Source of the DNA: Rhodobiaceae bacterium UBA7804
Lineage (GTDB): Bacteria > Pseudomonadota > Alphaproteobacteria > Parvibaculales > Parvibaculaceae
Direction of reading: 5' to 3'
DNA length: 35,985 bases
Assembly (NCBI GenBank): GCA_002480495.1
Contig: DLCG01000017.1
Coordinates: forward strand, 271,597 to 307,581
In this document: piece after piece, positions 1 through 8,068 of the stretch
Layout of the letters: each line of letters begins with the position of its first letter
Numbering within the stretch: position 1 is the stretch's first letter
Program-made: the position numbers and the translations under genes
The notes under the pieces: model-generated
Told to the model about the DNA's origin: nothing
What the model saw: the letters and a program-made list of their open reading frames with translations, nothing else
Databases searched by the model: none

Positions 1-654
1 ATCGTGCCGCGCGGCGGCAAGAGCCTCGTCGCCCGCGTACAGGAAGAAGCTCGCGTGCCCGTCTTCGCGCATCTCGAGGGCGTCTGCCACGTCTATGTGG
101 ACGGAGAGGCCGATCTCGACATGGCGCGCGACATCGCGCTGAACGCGAAGCTGCGGCGCACCGGCATTTGCGGCGCGGCGGAGACGCTGCTCGTGGACGA
201 AGCCTGCGCGGCGACGCATCTGGCTCCGCTCGTGAAGGCGCTTCTCGATGCAGGCTGCGAAGTGCGCGGCGACGAAGCCACGCAAAAGACAGATGCACGC
301 GTGAAGGCGGCGACGGAAGAGGATTGGTACACGGAATATCTGGACAGCATCATCGCTGTCCGGGTGGTAAACGGTATCGGCGGGGCCATCGCCCATATCC
401 GCAAATATGGCTCCAGCCACACCGAAGCCATCGTGACCGGCAACCAGAAGACGGCCGACCGTTTCTTTGCGGAGGTGGACAGCGCCATTCTGCTGCACAA
501 CGCCTCGACGCAATTTGCCGATGGCGGCGAATTCGGCATGGGGGCGGAAATCGGCATCGCGACGGGAAAGTTCCACGCGCGCGGACCCGTCGGCGTCGAG
601 CAGCTCACGAGCTTCAAATATCTCGTGCGCGGCAGCGGCCAGGTCCGCCCCTGA
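1..654 (+). CDS. proA: Gamma-glutamyl phosphate reductase, C-terminal part (cut by window start)
   Basis: ProA reduces gamma-glutamyl phosphate to glutamate semialdehyde with NADPH, the second step of proline synthesis in the cytoplasm. The frame is open from base 1, so the gene starts before the window; about 217 of the usual 420 or so residues are present. The visible part begins with IVPRGGKSLV, a ProA signature, and includes the catalytic cysteine in RTGICGAAETLL (codon at 169-171). Near the end, NASTQFADGGEFGMGAEIGIAT carries the conserved FxDGxxFGxGAEIGI block, and it finishes with LTSFKYLVRGSGQVRP, as ProA proteins do. It is followed almost at once by nadD, and a proBA-nadD-rsfS order is common in alphaproteobacteria. 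The identification is secure. The catalytic motif reads CGA rather than the more common CNA, a minor variation. Confidence 0.96.
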   Translation: MVPRGGKSLVARVQEEARVPVFAHLEGVCHVYVDGEADLDMARDIALNAKLRRTGICGAAETLLVDEACAATHLAPLVKALLDAGCEVRGDEATQKTDARVKAATEEDWYTEYLDSIIAVRVVNGIGGAIAHIRKYGSSHTEAIVTGNQKTADRFFAEVDSAILLHNASTQFADGGEFGMGAEIGIATGKFHARGPVGVEQLTSFKYLVRGSGQVRP

Positions 655-664
655 GGTGGTGAGG

Positions 665-1264
665 GTGGTTCGCAAGGAGCTGCTGACACCGGGGCTGAAG
701 GTCGGTCTTCTCGGCGGCTCGTTCAATCCCGCGCATGAGGGCCACCTCCACATCACCAGAATGTGCCTTGCCGCGCTGGAACTCGACCGCGTCTGGTGGC
801 TCGTCTCCCCCGGCAATCCGCTGAAGCCGGGCAAGGGCATGGCCCCTTACGAAGACCGCTTCGCTTCCGCCGAAAGAATGGCGCGCGACCCGCGCATCGC
901 GGTGAGCGGCATCGAGAAGGAACTCGGCACGCGCTATACGGCGGACACGCTGAAGGCGCTGACGGCGCGCTTCGCGGATGTGAATTTCGTCTGGCTGATG
1001 GGCGCCGACAACATGCTGCAGTTTCCGAAATGGCGGAACTGGCGCGGGATTCTGGAAACGGTTCCGGTCGCCATCTATCCGCGGCCCGGCTACACGCTGA
1101 AAGCCCGCCTTTCGCCAATCGCCTCGATGCTGCGCGACAGAACCCTCGATACGACCGACGCCGCCCTTCTGCCACTGGTGGCGCCGCCCGCCCTCGCCTT
1201 TCTCTCGGGTCCGGAAAGCAGCCGGTCCGCAACGGAAATCCGCGCCGCAGGCGGCTGGGTCTGA
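665..1264 (+). CDS. nadD: Nicotinate-mononucleotide adenylyltransferase
   Basis: NadD transfers AMP from ATP to nicotinate mononucleotide, giving deamido-NAD in NAD biosynthesis. The nucleotidyltransferase signature GGSFNPAHEGHL lies near the N-terminus, the mid-domain has WLMGADNMLQFPKW, and the C-terminal ATP-binding motif is SRSATEIR. The frame is open far into proA, so the start must be chosen. GTG at 665 has a good Shine-Dalgarno sequence, GAGGTGG at 653-659, and gives 199 residues, normal for the family. GTG at 656 or 659 is also possible. The gene follows the proA stop by about ten bases and is probably co-transcribed with it. Confidence 0.95.
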   Translation: MVRKELLTPGLKVGLLGGSFNPAHEGHLHITRMCLAALELDRVWWLVSPGNPLKPGKGMAPYEDRFASAERMARDPRIAVSGIEKELGTRYTADTLKALTARFADVNFVWLMGADNMLQFPKWRNWRGILETVPVAIYPRPGYTLKARLSPIASMLRDRTLDTTDAALLPLVAPPALAFLSGPESSRSATEIRAAGGWV

Positions 1265-1298
1265 GGCCGCCTGTCACGCCTCCATTAAAATCCTGTCA

Positions 1299-1327
1299 TT
1301 GAATTGAGGCCTTGCGAGGCATATTCT
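1299..1327 (+). promoter_or_regulatory. Candidate promoter upstream of rsfS
   Basis: TTGAAT at 1299-1304 and TATTCT at 1322-1327 are separated by exactly 17 bases, each matching the sigma-70 consensus at four of six positions. They lie in the nadD-rsfS gap about 60 bases before the rsfS start. This is a pattern match only, but it suggests that rsfS and the genes after it can be transcribed separately from proA-nadD. Confidence 0.4.
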
Positions 1328-1393
1328 CTATATGTCGCAGGCGTTCCGGCGCCCGCACACAAAGGAAAGTAAAAGTTTGCGAATCCAAGGAGT

Positions 1394-1858
1394 GTGTTCC
1401 TGAGCAGACAATCCCCGGACCTCAAGGTCCAGCAAAAGCCCGGCGCGGCGAAGCCCGCCGGAGCGGTCAGAAAGGCGGCGGCTTCGAAGACGAAGCAGGC
1501 AGCCGATACCGGCAAGTCTTCGCAAATGCTCGCTCTCGTGCTCGAGAGCCTGGAGGAAGACAAGGCCGAGGATGTGGTTTCCATCGATCTTACCGGAAAG
1601 ACGCCCATCGCGGACCATATGGTGGTCGCGAGCGGACGGTCGCAGCGTCATGTCGGCGCGGTGGCCGATCACCTCGTTCGCCGCCTGAAGGACGCAGGGT
1701 TCGGCACGGCGCAGGTCGAAGGACTGAAACAAGGCGACTGGGTGCTCATCGACGGTGGCGACGTGGTTGTCCATGTCTTCCGCCCCGAAGTGCGCGAGTT
1801 CTACCGACTGGAGAAGATGTGGTCGGCCGATATACCGGCGGACCAGCTGGCCGTCTGA
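1394..1858 (+). CDS. rsfS: Ribosomal silencing factor RsfS (Iojap family)
   Basis: RsfS binds ribosomal protein L14 and blocks subunit joining, lowering translation when nutrients are short. The family domain begins near LALVLESLEEDKAEDVVSID and continues through GKTPIADHMVVASGRSQRHV, with GDWVLIDGGDVVVHVF and EVREFYRLEKMW towards the end, all hallmarks of the family. Ahead of it is a basic extension of about 40 residues rich in Lys, Ala and Pro that is not part of the core domain. The start is uncertain. GTG at 1394 lies only one base after AAGGAG (1387-1392), which is too close for ideal use. ATG at 1526 would give the bare domain of about 110 residues. It sits between nadD and rlmH, its usual setting. 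Confidence 0.92.
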   Translation: MFLSRQSPDLKVQQKPGAAKPAGAVRKAAASKTKQAADTGKSSQMLALVLESLEEDKAEDVVSIDLTGKTPIADHMVVASGRSQRHVGAVADHLVRRLKDAGFGTAQVEGLKQGDWVLIDGGDVVVHVFRPEVREFYRLEKMWSADIPADQLAV

Positions 1859-1936
1859 GGCGATAGCTCCCTCGGACGCCGCCTGCGGCTTCTCCCCATC
1901 GAGCGTTTTGACCGGCGCCAAGCCGGACGGTGATTT

Positions 1937-2419
1937 ATGCGCGTCCAGATCTGCGCCGTGGGGCGGCTGAAAGGCGGCCCCGAGAAACTCCTTCTCGACG
2001 ATTACCTGTCGCGTCTCGACGCGGCCGGACGCGGCATCGGCATTACGGGCCTGCCCGTCGCGGAAGTGGAAGAGAAACGGCGCTGCGAAGGCGCCGAACT
2101 CATGGAACGCGAGGCGGCGCTGCTGACCGGCGCCATGCCGAAAGGCGCGACTCTGGTGGCGCTGGACGAGCGCGGCCGCGTGGAAACCAGCGAGGCCTTT
2201 GCCAACCGGCTCGGCAAGTGGCGCGATGGCGGCGTACAGGACATCGCCTTCCTCATCGGCGGCGCGAACGGGCTTTCGCCCTCCATTCGCGGCAATGCCG
2301 CTCACATCATGGCCTTCGGCGCCATGACCTGGCCGCATATGCTTGCGCGCGTCATGCTCGCCGAACAGCTCTACCGGGCCGTCACCATCCTTTCCGGACA
2401 CCCCTATCACCGCGCCTGA
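1937..2419 (+). CDS. rlmH: 23S rRNA pseudouridine-1915 N3-methyltransferase
   Basis: RlmH is a small SPOUT-class enzyme that uses S-adenosylmethionine to methylate pseudouridine 1915 in helix 69 of 23S rRNA on assembled ribosomes. The 160-residue protein matches the family in length. It shows MRVQICAVGRLK at the N-terminus, LVALDERGRVETSEAFA in the middle, the cofactor-binding loop IAFLIGGANGLSP, and the C-terminal knot segment LARVMLAEQLYRAVTILSGHPYHRA, which holds the conserved HPYHR end. The start ATG follows the rsfS stop by 78 bases. Pairing of rsfS with rlmH is widespread in bacteria and fits a shared role in ribosome function. Confidence 0.96.
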   Translation: MRVQICAVGRLKGGPEKLLLDDYLSRLDAAGRGIGITGLPVAEVEEKRRCEGAELMEREAALLTGAMPKGATLVALDERGRVETSEAFANRLGKWRDGGVQDIAFLIGGANGLSPSIRGNAAHIMAFGAMTWPHMLARVMLAEQLYRAVTILSGHPYHRA

Positions 2420-2491
2420 GGCGCTCTTCCGGCAAGTGGACAGTTTTCCGCCGTTGCACTAGGTTTCCCAGTCGGCTGCAGGTGGCGCAGC

Positions 2492-2517
2492 GATTCGAAC
2501 CTCGGGGTTCGCAAATC
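2492..2517 (+). other. Hairpin in the leader of the gpmI homologue
   Basis: CGAACC (2496-2501) and GGTTCG (2506-2511) pair perfectly around a TCGG tetraloop. The stem is extended by GATT (2492-2495) pairing with AATC (2514-2517) across a two-base CA bulge. It ends 18 bases before the ATG at 2536, close to the ribosome-binding site, and has no T-tract, so it is unlikely to be a terminator. It may affect RNA stability or translation of the downstream gene; no function is shown. Confidence 0.5.
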
Positions 2518-2535
2518 TCATTCTTCAGGGCTGAA

Positions 2536-4092
2536 ATGACCGGCGTTCGACCAATTGTCCTTGCCTTGCTCGATGGCTGGGGCGTCCGGGCGGAGCGCGA
2601 GGGAAACGCGATCGCGCTTGCGCGCACACCGATCTATGACCGGCTGGCCGCGACCTCGCCGCGCACGGTGCTCGACGCATCCGGACAGGCAGCCGGCCTC
2701 GCACCGGGAAAACCGGGTCATGCGCAGGCAGCCTATGCGACGCTTGGCGCGGGGCGGCCCGTGGAATCTCCGCTGACGGGCATCAACCGCGTCTTCGCCG
2801 ATCATGGTCCCGGCGGCATCGCCTCCCATCCCATGTTGAAGCAGATCGTTTCGCGCGTGCGTCCGCTTGGCGGCGCCGTCCATCTGATCGGCGCGATGAC
2901 ACCCTCCGGGATTGCCGGGCATCAGAACCACCTCGCCGTTCTCGCGGCCCTTCTGAGCCATGAAGGGGTGAAGGTCTGGGTCCATGGCGTCATGGACGGC
3001 ATCGACACCGATCCGCAAGGCGGCATCGAGCACCTGAGCGAGTTCCTCGACGACATCTCGGGGGCTGAACACGCCGAACTCGCCAGCGTCTTCGGCCGCT
3101 CCCACGGATTCGACGAATTGCCCGACCCGGCCGCGACGGCGAAGCTCTGGCGCGCGCTCGTGGAGGCCGACGCTCCTTATACGGAATATCCGACCGCCTA
3201 TCTCGACGAGTGCTACCGCAAGGGACTGAACGACGACAAGGTTCCGCCTGCCCTCGTCTCTTCATTCCGCGGCATAAGACCGGACGATGCGCTGCTTCTC
3301 GTCAACCTGCAGCCCGATCATGGCCAGGCCCTGCTCGGCGCGCTCATGGATCCCGTCGCCGCCGGATTGTCGCAGAAGCCGATGCCGCTGAGCGGCGTCT
3401 ATTCGCTCGTGCGCCTGACGCCGCCGCTCGGCGCCCGCGTGGAACCGCTTTTCGAAGGGATCGGCTTCCGCGCGAGCCTCGCCGAAAGTCTTTCCCGCGC
3501 CGGGCTCAAACAGCTCGCATTGACGGAAAGCGTGACGGAGGCAAACCTCTGGACCTTCGCGCGCGGCGGCGCGACGTCGCTCTTTCCCGGCGAGAACGTC
3601 CTCGTGACCGACACGCCTCCCCTCGCCCAATCGGAAAAGCGGCCGGAACTCGCGGCGGCGGCCCTCGCCTCGGAATTGCTGGCGGCGCTGAAGGCGAGAG
3701 AGCACGATCTCATCGTCGCGAATTTCTGCAACGCTGCCATTGTCGGCCGTTCGGGAAATCTGCGCGCGACGATCGGGGCCGTCGAGACCATCGACAAGTA
3801 TCTCGGCAAGATCGCCGCCCAGATCGACAAACGCGGCGGCACGCTCATTCTTTGCGGAACCTATGGCAAGGCGGAGCGGATGAGCGATCCGGAAACGGGC
3901 GCTCCGTTCCGGCGCACCACGGCATCGCCCGTGCCCTTCATCATGGCGGGCGGCGCACAGGGCGCCCTGCCCGCGGGCGGCACGCTGGCCGATGTCGCGC
4001 CGACGATCCTCGATCTCCTGGGCCTGGCCGCCCCCGGGGAGATGACCGGCATGTCGCTCATGGCCGAACGGGCAGACAGGGTCAGTGCGTGA
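2536..4092 (+). CDS. GpmI-family protein lacking catalytic residues (probable pseudoenzyme)
   Basis: The 518-residue protein aligns end to end with cofactor-independent phosphoglycerate mutase (iPGM), which interconverts 3- and 2-phosphoglycerate with two Mn ions. It starts with IVLALLDGWG, has LGAGR near residue 76, and ends with PTILDLLGLAAPGEMTGMSL, all family landmarks. The active site, however, is gone. The catalytic NSEVGH is HAQAAY (Ser to Ala), NxDMVGH is NAAIVGR, ADHGNAE is GTYGKAE, and the last His ligand is Thr. Substrate-binding residues in VHSH, DGRD and FRxDR are also replaced. Only the first-motif Asp and a few others remain. ATG 2536 follows CAGGG at a good distance; the frame is open far upstream but that part overlaps rlmH. 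The gene overlaps envC by eight bases, so the two are probably translationally coupled. It is intact, not decayed, so I read it as a retained pseudoenzyme rather than a pseudogene. Confidence 0.88.
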   Translation: MTGVRPIVLALLDGWGVRAEREGNAIALARTPIYDRLAATSPRTVLDASGQAAGLAPGKPGHAQAAYATLGAGRPVESPLTGINRVFADHGPGGIASHPMLKQIVSRVRPLGGAVHLIGAMTPSGIAGHQNHLAVLAALLSHEGVKVWVHGVMDGIDTDPQGGIEHLSEFLDDISGAEHAELASVFGRSHGFDELPDPAATAKLWRALVEADAPYTEYPTAYLDECYRKGLNDDKVPPALVSSFRGIRPDDALLLVNLQPDHGQALLGALMDPVAAGLSQKPMPLSGVYSLVRLTPPLGARVEPLFEGIGFRASLAESLSRAGLKQLALTESVTEANLWTFARGGATSLFPGENVLVTDTPPLAQSEKRPELAAAALASELLAALKAREHDLIVANFCNAAIVGRSGNLRATIGAVETIDKYLGKIAAQIDKRGGTLILCGTYGKAERMSDPETGAPFRRTTASPVPFIMAGGAQGALPAGGTLADVAPTILDLLGLAAPGEMTGMSLMAERADRVSA

Positions 4093-5440
4093 GGCGCTGC
4101 ATAGGGCGCTCGCCCCGCTGCTGATCGCGGTGGCTTTCGCGGCGCATTCCGCGGCGCCGGTTTTCGCGGAAGTCGCCGAGCCGGGCGAACTGGAAAAGCT
4201 CCAGAAGGAAATCGACACGAGCCTTGAGAGGCAGAAGGAGCTGAAGGCGCAGGCCGACGCTGCCCGCGCCGAGGCGGAGGAAATCCGCGAGAAGCTCATT
4301 TCGGCCGCTGCCCGGGTGCAGGAGCACGAAGCCGATGTAACCGCCTCGGAAGATCGTCTTCAGGGCCTGAAAGGGGCTGAGGCCGTGCTGACGGCGCAAC
4401 TCGAGAAGCGGCGCGGCGAGATGGCGGAACTTCTGGCGGCCCTCACCCGCCTCGACAGGCACCCTCCGCCCGCGCTCGCGGTACGCCCCGGCGATGCGCT
4501 CTCCTCCATTCGAAGCGCCCTCCTTCTCGGGACGCTGGTGCCGGAGCTTCAGGCCGAGGCGGAAGAGCTGCGGGACCGCCTCGAACAGCTTGCCGAACTC
4601 CGCCGCGAGATCGTCGCGGAACGCACGGTGCTCTCGGAAGCCGAAGCCTCGCTCGAAACGGAGCGGGCCGAGCTTCAGGCGCTGCTCGATCAGAAGCTCG
4701 CCCTGCAGCGGAAATTCGCCGCCGAGGCCGAGACCGAGGAACAGCGGGCCGAACGCCTCTCCCGCCAGGCGACAGACCTGTCGGACCTCATCGCGCGGCT
4801 GGAAAACCAGGCTGCCGAACGCCTGCCCGCCGTCAGGCCCGAGCCGCGCCCCGACCCGGCGCCGGAACGCGAGCCGGAGCCCGTCCGGACAGCGGAGCCA
4901 GCCGCTTCCAGGGAAGAAGCCCCGCAGCAGCTGGCAATGCTGAGACCGCCCTCCTCGCCGCCTTCCATGCCCTCATCGCGGCTCTTTTCCGACGCGAGGG
5001 GGCTCATCCGCCCCCCGGTGACCGGTACCGTCATCAGCACCTATGGGAGCGGGAGCGGCGGCACCAGGTCGCAGGGAATAACCATATCGACGAGGCCTGA
5101 TGCGCAAATTGTTGCCCCATTTGACGGCAGAATCTCCTATGCAGGCCCCTTCCGGCACTATGGCCAACTCTTGATAATCTCGGTCGGAGAGGGCTACCAT
5201 GTATTGTTGGCGGGCATGGAGAGAATTGACTGTTCGGTGGGTCAAAACGTCCTTGCCGGCGAGCCGGTCGGCATGATGGGCCCGCTTCTTGCCAGGGACG
5301 ATCCGGCCGCAAAAGACAGGTTGGCAGCGCGGGGAGAAACGGACCGCGGACCGGCGCTCTATATCGAGTTCCGGAAGAACGGCGATCCTATCGACCCTGG
5401 GCCCTGGCTGCTCATGAGTGACAAGAAGGCACGTGGTTAA
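4085..5440 (+). CDS. envC: EnvC-type murein hydrolase activator (degenerate LytM/M23)
   Basis: EnvC-like proteins act in the periplasm at the division site and switch on cell-wall amidases; they do not cut peptidoglycan themselves. Residues 1-28 form a signal peptide ending PVFA. Long coiled-coil segments rich in Glu, Arg, Leu and Ala run from about 35 to 250, followed by a Pro/Glu linker and a LytM-like domain from about 310. In that domain the zinc ligands are missing: the HxxxD region reads GTRSQGITI and the HxH motif reads YIE, as expected for an activator. It starts at GTG 4085, overlapping the previous stop, and ctpA begins at the next base after its stop. E. coli has the same gpmI-envC-yibQ linkage, which supports the name. 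Confidence 0.9.
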   Translation: MREALHRALAPLLIAVAFAAHSAAPVFAEVAEPGELEKLQKEIDTSLERQKELKAQADAARAEAEEIREKLISAAARVQEHEADVTASEDRLQGLKGAEAVLTAQLEKRRGEMAELLAALTRLDRHPPPALAVRPGDALSSIRSALLLGTLVPELQAEAEELRDRLEQLAELRREIVAERTVLSEAEASLETERAELQALLDQKLALQRKFAAEAETEEQRAERLSRQATDLSDLIARLENQAAERLPAVRPEPRPDPAPEREPEPVRTAEPAASREEAPQQLAMLRPPSSPPSMPSSRLFSDARGLIRPPVTGTVISTYGSGSGGTRSQGITISTRPDAQIVAPFDGRISYAGPFRHYGQLLIISVGEGYHVLLAGMERIDCSVGQNVLAGEPVGMMGPLLARDDPAAKDRLAARGETDRGPALYIEFRKNGDPIDPGPWLLMSDKKARG

Positions 5441-6772
5441 ATGAACAAGTCCGTCTTCGCCGGTTTCGCGGTCGGCACGCTTCTGTCCTTCGCCGCCATC
5501 ACTGGCGTAAAGCAGGGCCTGCTCGACACGCCCGCCCATGCGAGCGACTCCAATACCTATCGCCAGCTCAATCTCTTCGGCGATGTCTTCGAGCGCGTGC
5601 GCGCCGACTATGTGGAGCCGACGGACGACTCGAAACTGGTCGAGAGCGCCATCAACGGCATGCTCACCTCGCTCGACCCGCATTCGAGCTACATGACGCC
5701 CAAGACCTTCCGCGACATGCAGGTGCAGACCCGTGGCGAATTCGGCGGTCTCGGCATCGAGGTCACGATGGAAAACGGCGTCGTGAAGGTCGTGACGCCG
5801 ATCGACGACACGCCTGCGAGCCGGGCGGGGCTTCGTCCCAACGACTACATCACGCATATCGACGGCGTGCAGATCCTCGGCATGACGCTTTCCGACGCCG
5901 TCGACAAGATGCGCGGCGCGGTCAACACCGATGTGACGCTCACTGTCGTGCGGAAGGGCAAGGAAGAGCCCTTCGACGTCAAGCTCACCCGCGACATCAT
6001 CACCATCAAGTCGGTGAAGTTCAATCGCGAGGGCGATATCGGCTATATCCGCATCACCTCCTTCAACGAGCAGACGGCGGACCTTCTGGAAGCCGCAATC
6101 GACAGCCTCAACAAGCAGATCGGCACGAACCGTCTCAAGGGCTACATCATCGACCTGCGCAACAACCCGGGCGGCCTGCTCGATCAGGCGATTGCCGTGA
6201 GCGACGACTTCATCGACGGCGGCGAGATCGTCTCGACGCGCGGCCGCCATCCCGAAGACACGCAGCGCTACAATGCGCGCGGCGGGGACGTCACGGACGG
6301 CAAGCCGATCATCGTGCTCCTGAACGGCGGTTCGGCAAGCGCATCGGAGATCGTCGCGGGCGCGCTGCAGGATCACCGCCGGGCGACCATTCTCGGGACG
6401 CGCTCCTTCGGCAAGGGTTCCGTGCAGACCATCATCCCGCTCGGTTCCGACGGCGCGCTGCGGCTGACGACGGCGCGCTATTACACACCGTCCGGCCGCT
6501 CGATCCAGGCGAAGGGCATCGATCCCGATATCGTGGTGAGCCAGACCCCGCCCGAGGAGAAGAAGACCTCGACGCTGACGGGCGAGTCCGCGCTGCCGGG
6601 TCATCTTGCCGCCGAGGAAGGCGACGAGATGGCAGGCTCCGACAGCTTCGTGCCAAAGGACAAGAGCGAGGACAAGCAGCTCCTCTATGCAATCGACCTG
6701 CTGAACGGCGCGCGCAAGGACGCCGCTTTCCTCGGTGCCGGCAGGACGACCGCCAGCGCCATGGCCAATTGA
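5441..6772 (+). CDS. ctpA: Carboxy-terminal processing protease (S41 family)
   Basis: CtpA is an exported serine protease that trims or degrades periplasmic proteins, often including peptidoglycan hydrolases. An N-terminal hydrophobic segment (about residues 4-22) serves as signal or anchor. A PDZ domain follows at about 95-175, with GLGIEVTMENG and DTPASRAGLRPND. The S41 protease core includes GYIRITSFNE, DLRNNPGG, and the catalytic dyad Ser300 in GGSASASEI and Lys325 in FGKGSVQ, spaced 25 residues apart as in Prc/Tsp. Its 443 residues are typical. The ATG directly follows the envC stop, and AAGAAGG lies about ten bases upstream. The pairing with an EnvC activator suggests shared control of septal wall cleavage; this is inference. 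Confidence 0.95.
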   Translation: MNKSVFAGFAVGTLLSFAAITGVKQGLLDTPAHASDSNTYRQLNLFGDVFERVRADYVEPTDDSKLVESAINGMLTSLDPHSSYMTPKTFRDMQVQTRGEFGGLGIEVTMENGVVKVVTPIDDTPASRAGLRPNDYITHIDGVQILGMTLSDAVDKMRGAVNTDVTLTVVRKGKEEPFDVKLTRDIITIKSVKFNREGDIGYIRITSFNEQTADLLEAAIDSLNKQIGTNRLKGYIIDLRNNPGGLLDQAIAVSDDFIDGGEIVSTRGRHPEDTQRYNARGGDVTDGKPIIVLLNGGSASASEIVAGALQDHRRATILGTRSFGKGSVQTIIPLGSDGALRLTTARYYTPSGRSIQAKGIDPDIVVSQTPPEEKKTSTLTGESALPGHLAAEEGDEMAGSDSFVPKDKSEDKQLLYAIDLLNGARKDAAFLGAGRTTASAMAN

Positions 6773-6807
6773 GGCGCCGAGCGCACCGCCGGAGATGATT
6801 TGCGAGC

Positions 6808-8061
6808 ATGGTGGCGAAGACAGCGGCGAGCGGCTCTTCCGGTTCGATGAACGGCGGACCCGCGGACGATAAGGGGCGCCGCATAGGCCTTCTTCCGATT
6901 GCTGCGATCCTTGTCGCCATTCTGTATGGCGGCACTTTCGCCTGGCTGCTTCTTTCCGACAGCCGCCTGGCGGGCGAGCCCGTTGTCCATGTCGCGCTCG
7001 CGCCCGAGGAACCGCCCGCCCCGCCGGCGCAGGAAGAACCCGGCGCGGAGAAACCCGGTACGACTTCGGAGACGGAGACGCCAGCAACGCAGGCACCCGG
7101 TCCCGACACGCTGAGCCCGGAAGAGCGCGCGCTTCTCGAAGCCGCGCAGAATCTCGACAAGGGTGTCGACGAGGATATCGCCTCCGAAGTCCGAATTCTC
7201 GGTGCCGAAAGCGTTTCGGGCAACGGCACCAAACCGGACATTCCACAGGCAGGTGCCGCGATCGTGCTCGCCCCGGTTCCCGACCCCAACCTTGTCGAGA
7301 AGACGGCCAATGGCCCCCTGCCGAAGATCGGCCGCGACGGACGCAAGCCCTGGCAGGTTTACGCGCGCCCCGTTCCGGCGGGCACGCCGGCCGACCGCCG
7401 GATTGCGCTGGTCGTGAGCGGTATGGGCATCAGCGAGAGCGCCACGGCCCATGCGATCGAGGCATTGCCGCCGGAAGTAACGCTCTCATTCGCGCCCTAT
7501 GGGTCCAATCTGCAGCAATGGATCGACAAGGCGCGCGAGGCCGGGCACGAAGTCCTGCTCGAATTGCCGATGGAGCCCTTCGGCTATCCGCAGAACGATC
7601 CGGGACCGCATACGCTGCTGACGAGCGCGGACAAGGCGGAGAATATCTCGCGTCTCGAATGGCTGATGAGCCGCTTCACCGGTTATGCCGGGGTCATGAA
7701 CTATCAGGGCGCGCGCTTCACGACATCGCCCTCCGCGCTGAAGCCGGTTCTCGCTGCACTCGAGGCGCGCGGCCTTCTCTATGTCGATAACGGCGCATCG
7801 GCGCGCAGCCTTGCACCGGGCCTCGCACGCGACATCGGTCTGCCCGCGCTGCAGGCGAACCGCATCGTCGATCCGGTACAGAATCCGGAAGTCATCGCAA
7901 CGTCGCTCGACATGCTCGAGGATGCGTCGCAACAATCGGGCGAAGCGCTTGGCGTCGCCTCCGGCTTCCCCGTCACCGTCGACGCGCTTGCGCAATGGAC
8001 GGCGGCCCTGAAGCAGGATGGCTTCGTTCTCGTTCCCGCAACGGCGCTCGCACGCGACTGA
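6808..8061 (+). CDS. Divergent polysaccharide deacetylase family protein (YibQ-like)
   Basis: This belongs to the divergent polysaccharide deacetylase family (DUF610), a NodB-like barrel whose substrate is not established. A transmembrane helix at about residues 31-52 anchors the protein, and a Pro/Glu/Ala-rich linker follows to about 110. The domain begins with RRIALVVSGMGISESATAHAIEALPPEVTLSFAPYG, and contains HEVLLELPMEPFGYPQNDPGPHTLLT and YAGVMNYQGARFTT, the usual landmarks of the family. The first motif reads VVSGMG where relatives usually have a VxDDxG-like sequence with acidic residues, so metal binding may be altered. It is the last of the four envelope genes, in the same place as yibQ after envC in E. 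coli. Confidence 0.9.
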   Translation: MVAKTAASGSSGSMNGGPADDKGRRIGLLPIAAILVAILYGGTFAWLLLSDSRLAGEPVVHVALAPEEPPAPPAQEEPGAEKPGTTSETETPATQAPGPDTLSPEERALLEAAQNLDKGVDEDIASEVRILGAESVSGNGTKPDIPQAGAAIVLAPVPDPNLVEKTANGPLPKIGRDGRKPWQVYARPVPAGTPADRRIALVVSGMGISESATAHAIEALPPEVTLSFAPYGSNLQQWIDKAREAGHEVLLELPMEPFGYPQNDPGPHTLLTSADKAENISRLEWLMSRFTGYAGVMNYQGARFTTSPSALKPVLAALEARGLLYVDNGASARSLAPGLARDIGLPALQANRIVDPVQNPEVIATSLDMLEDASQQSGEALGVASGFPVTVDALAQWTAALKQDGFVLVPATALARD

Positions 8062-8068
8062 CAAGAAG

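Noticed and set aside
2485..2520. tRNA-like T-arm sequence (GGTTCGAAT on the minus strand)
   Set aside because: The flanking bases do not form a T-stem or an acceptor stem and no anticodon or D-arm is present. It is better explained as part of the hairpin before the gpmI homologue.
2536..4092. Calling the gpmI homologue a pseudogene
   Set aside because: The reading frame is complete, of normal length, has a good start and is coupled to envC; the changes are substitutions at specific sites rather than decay.
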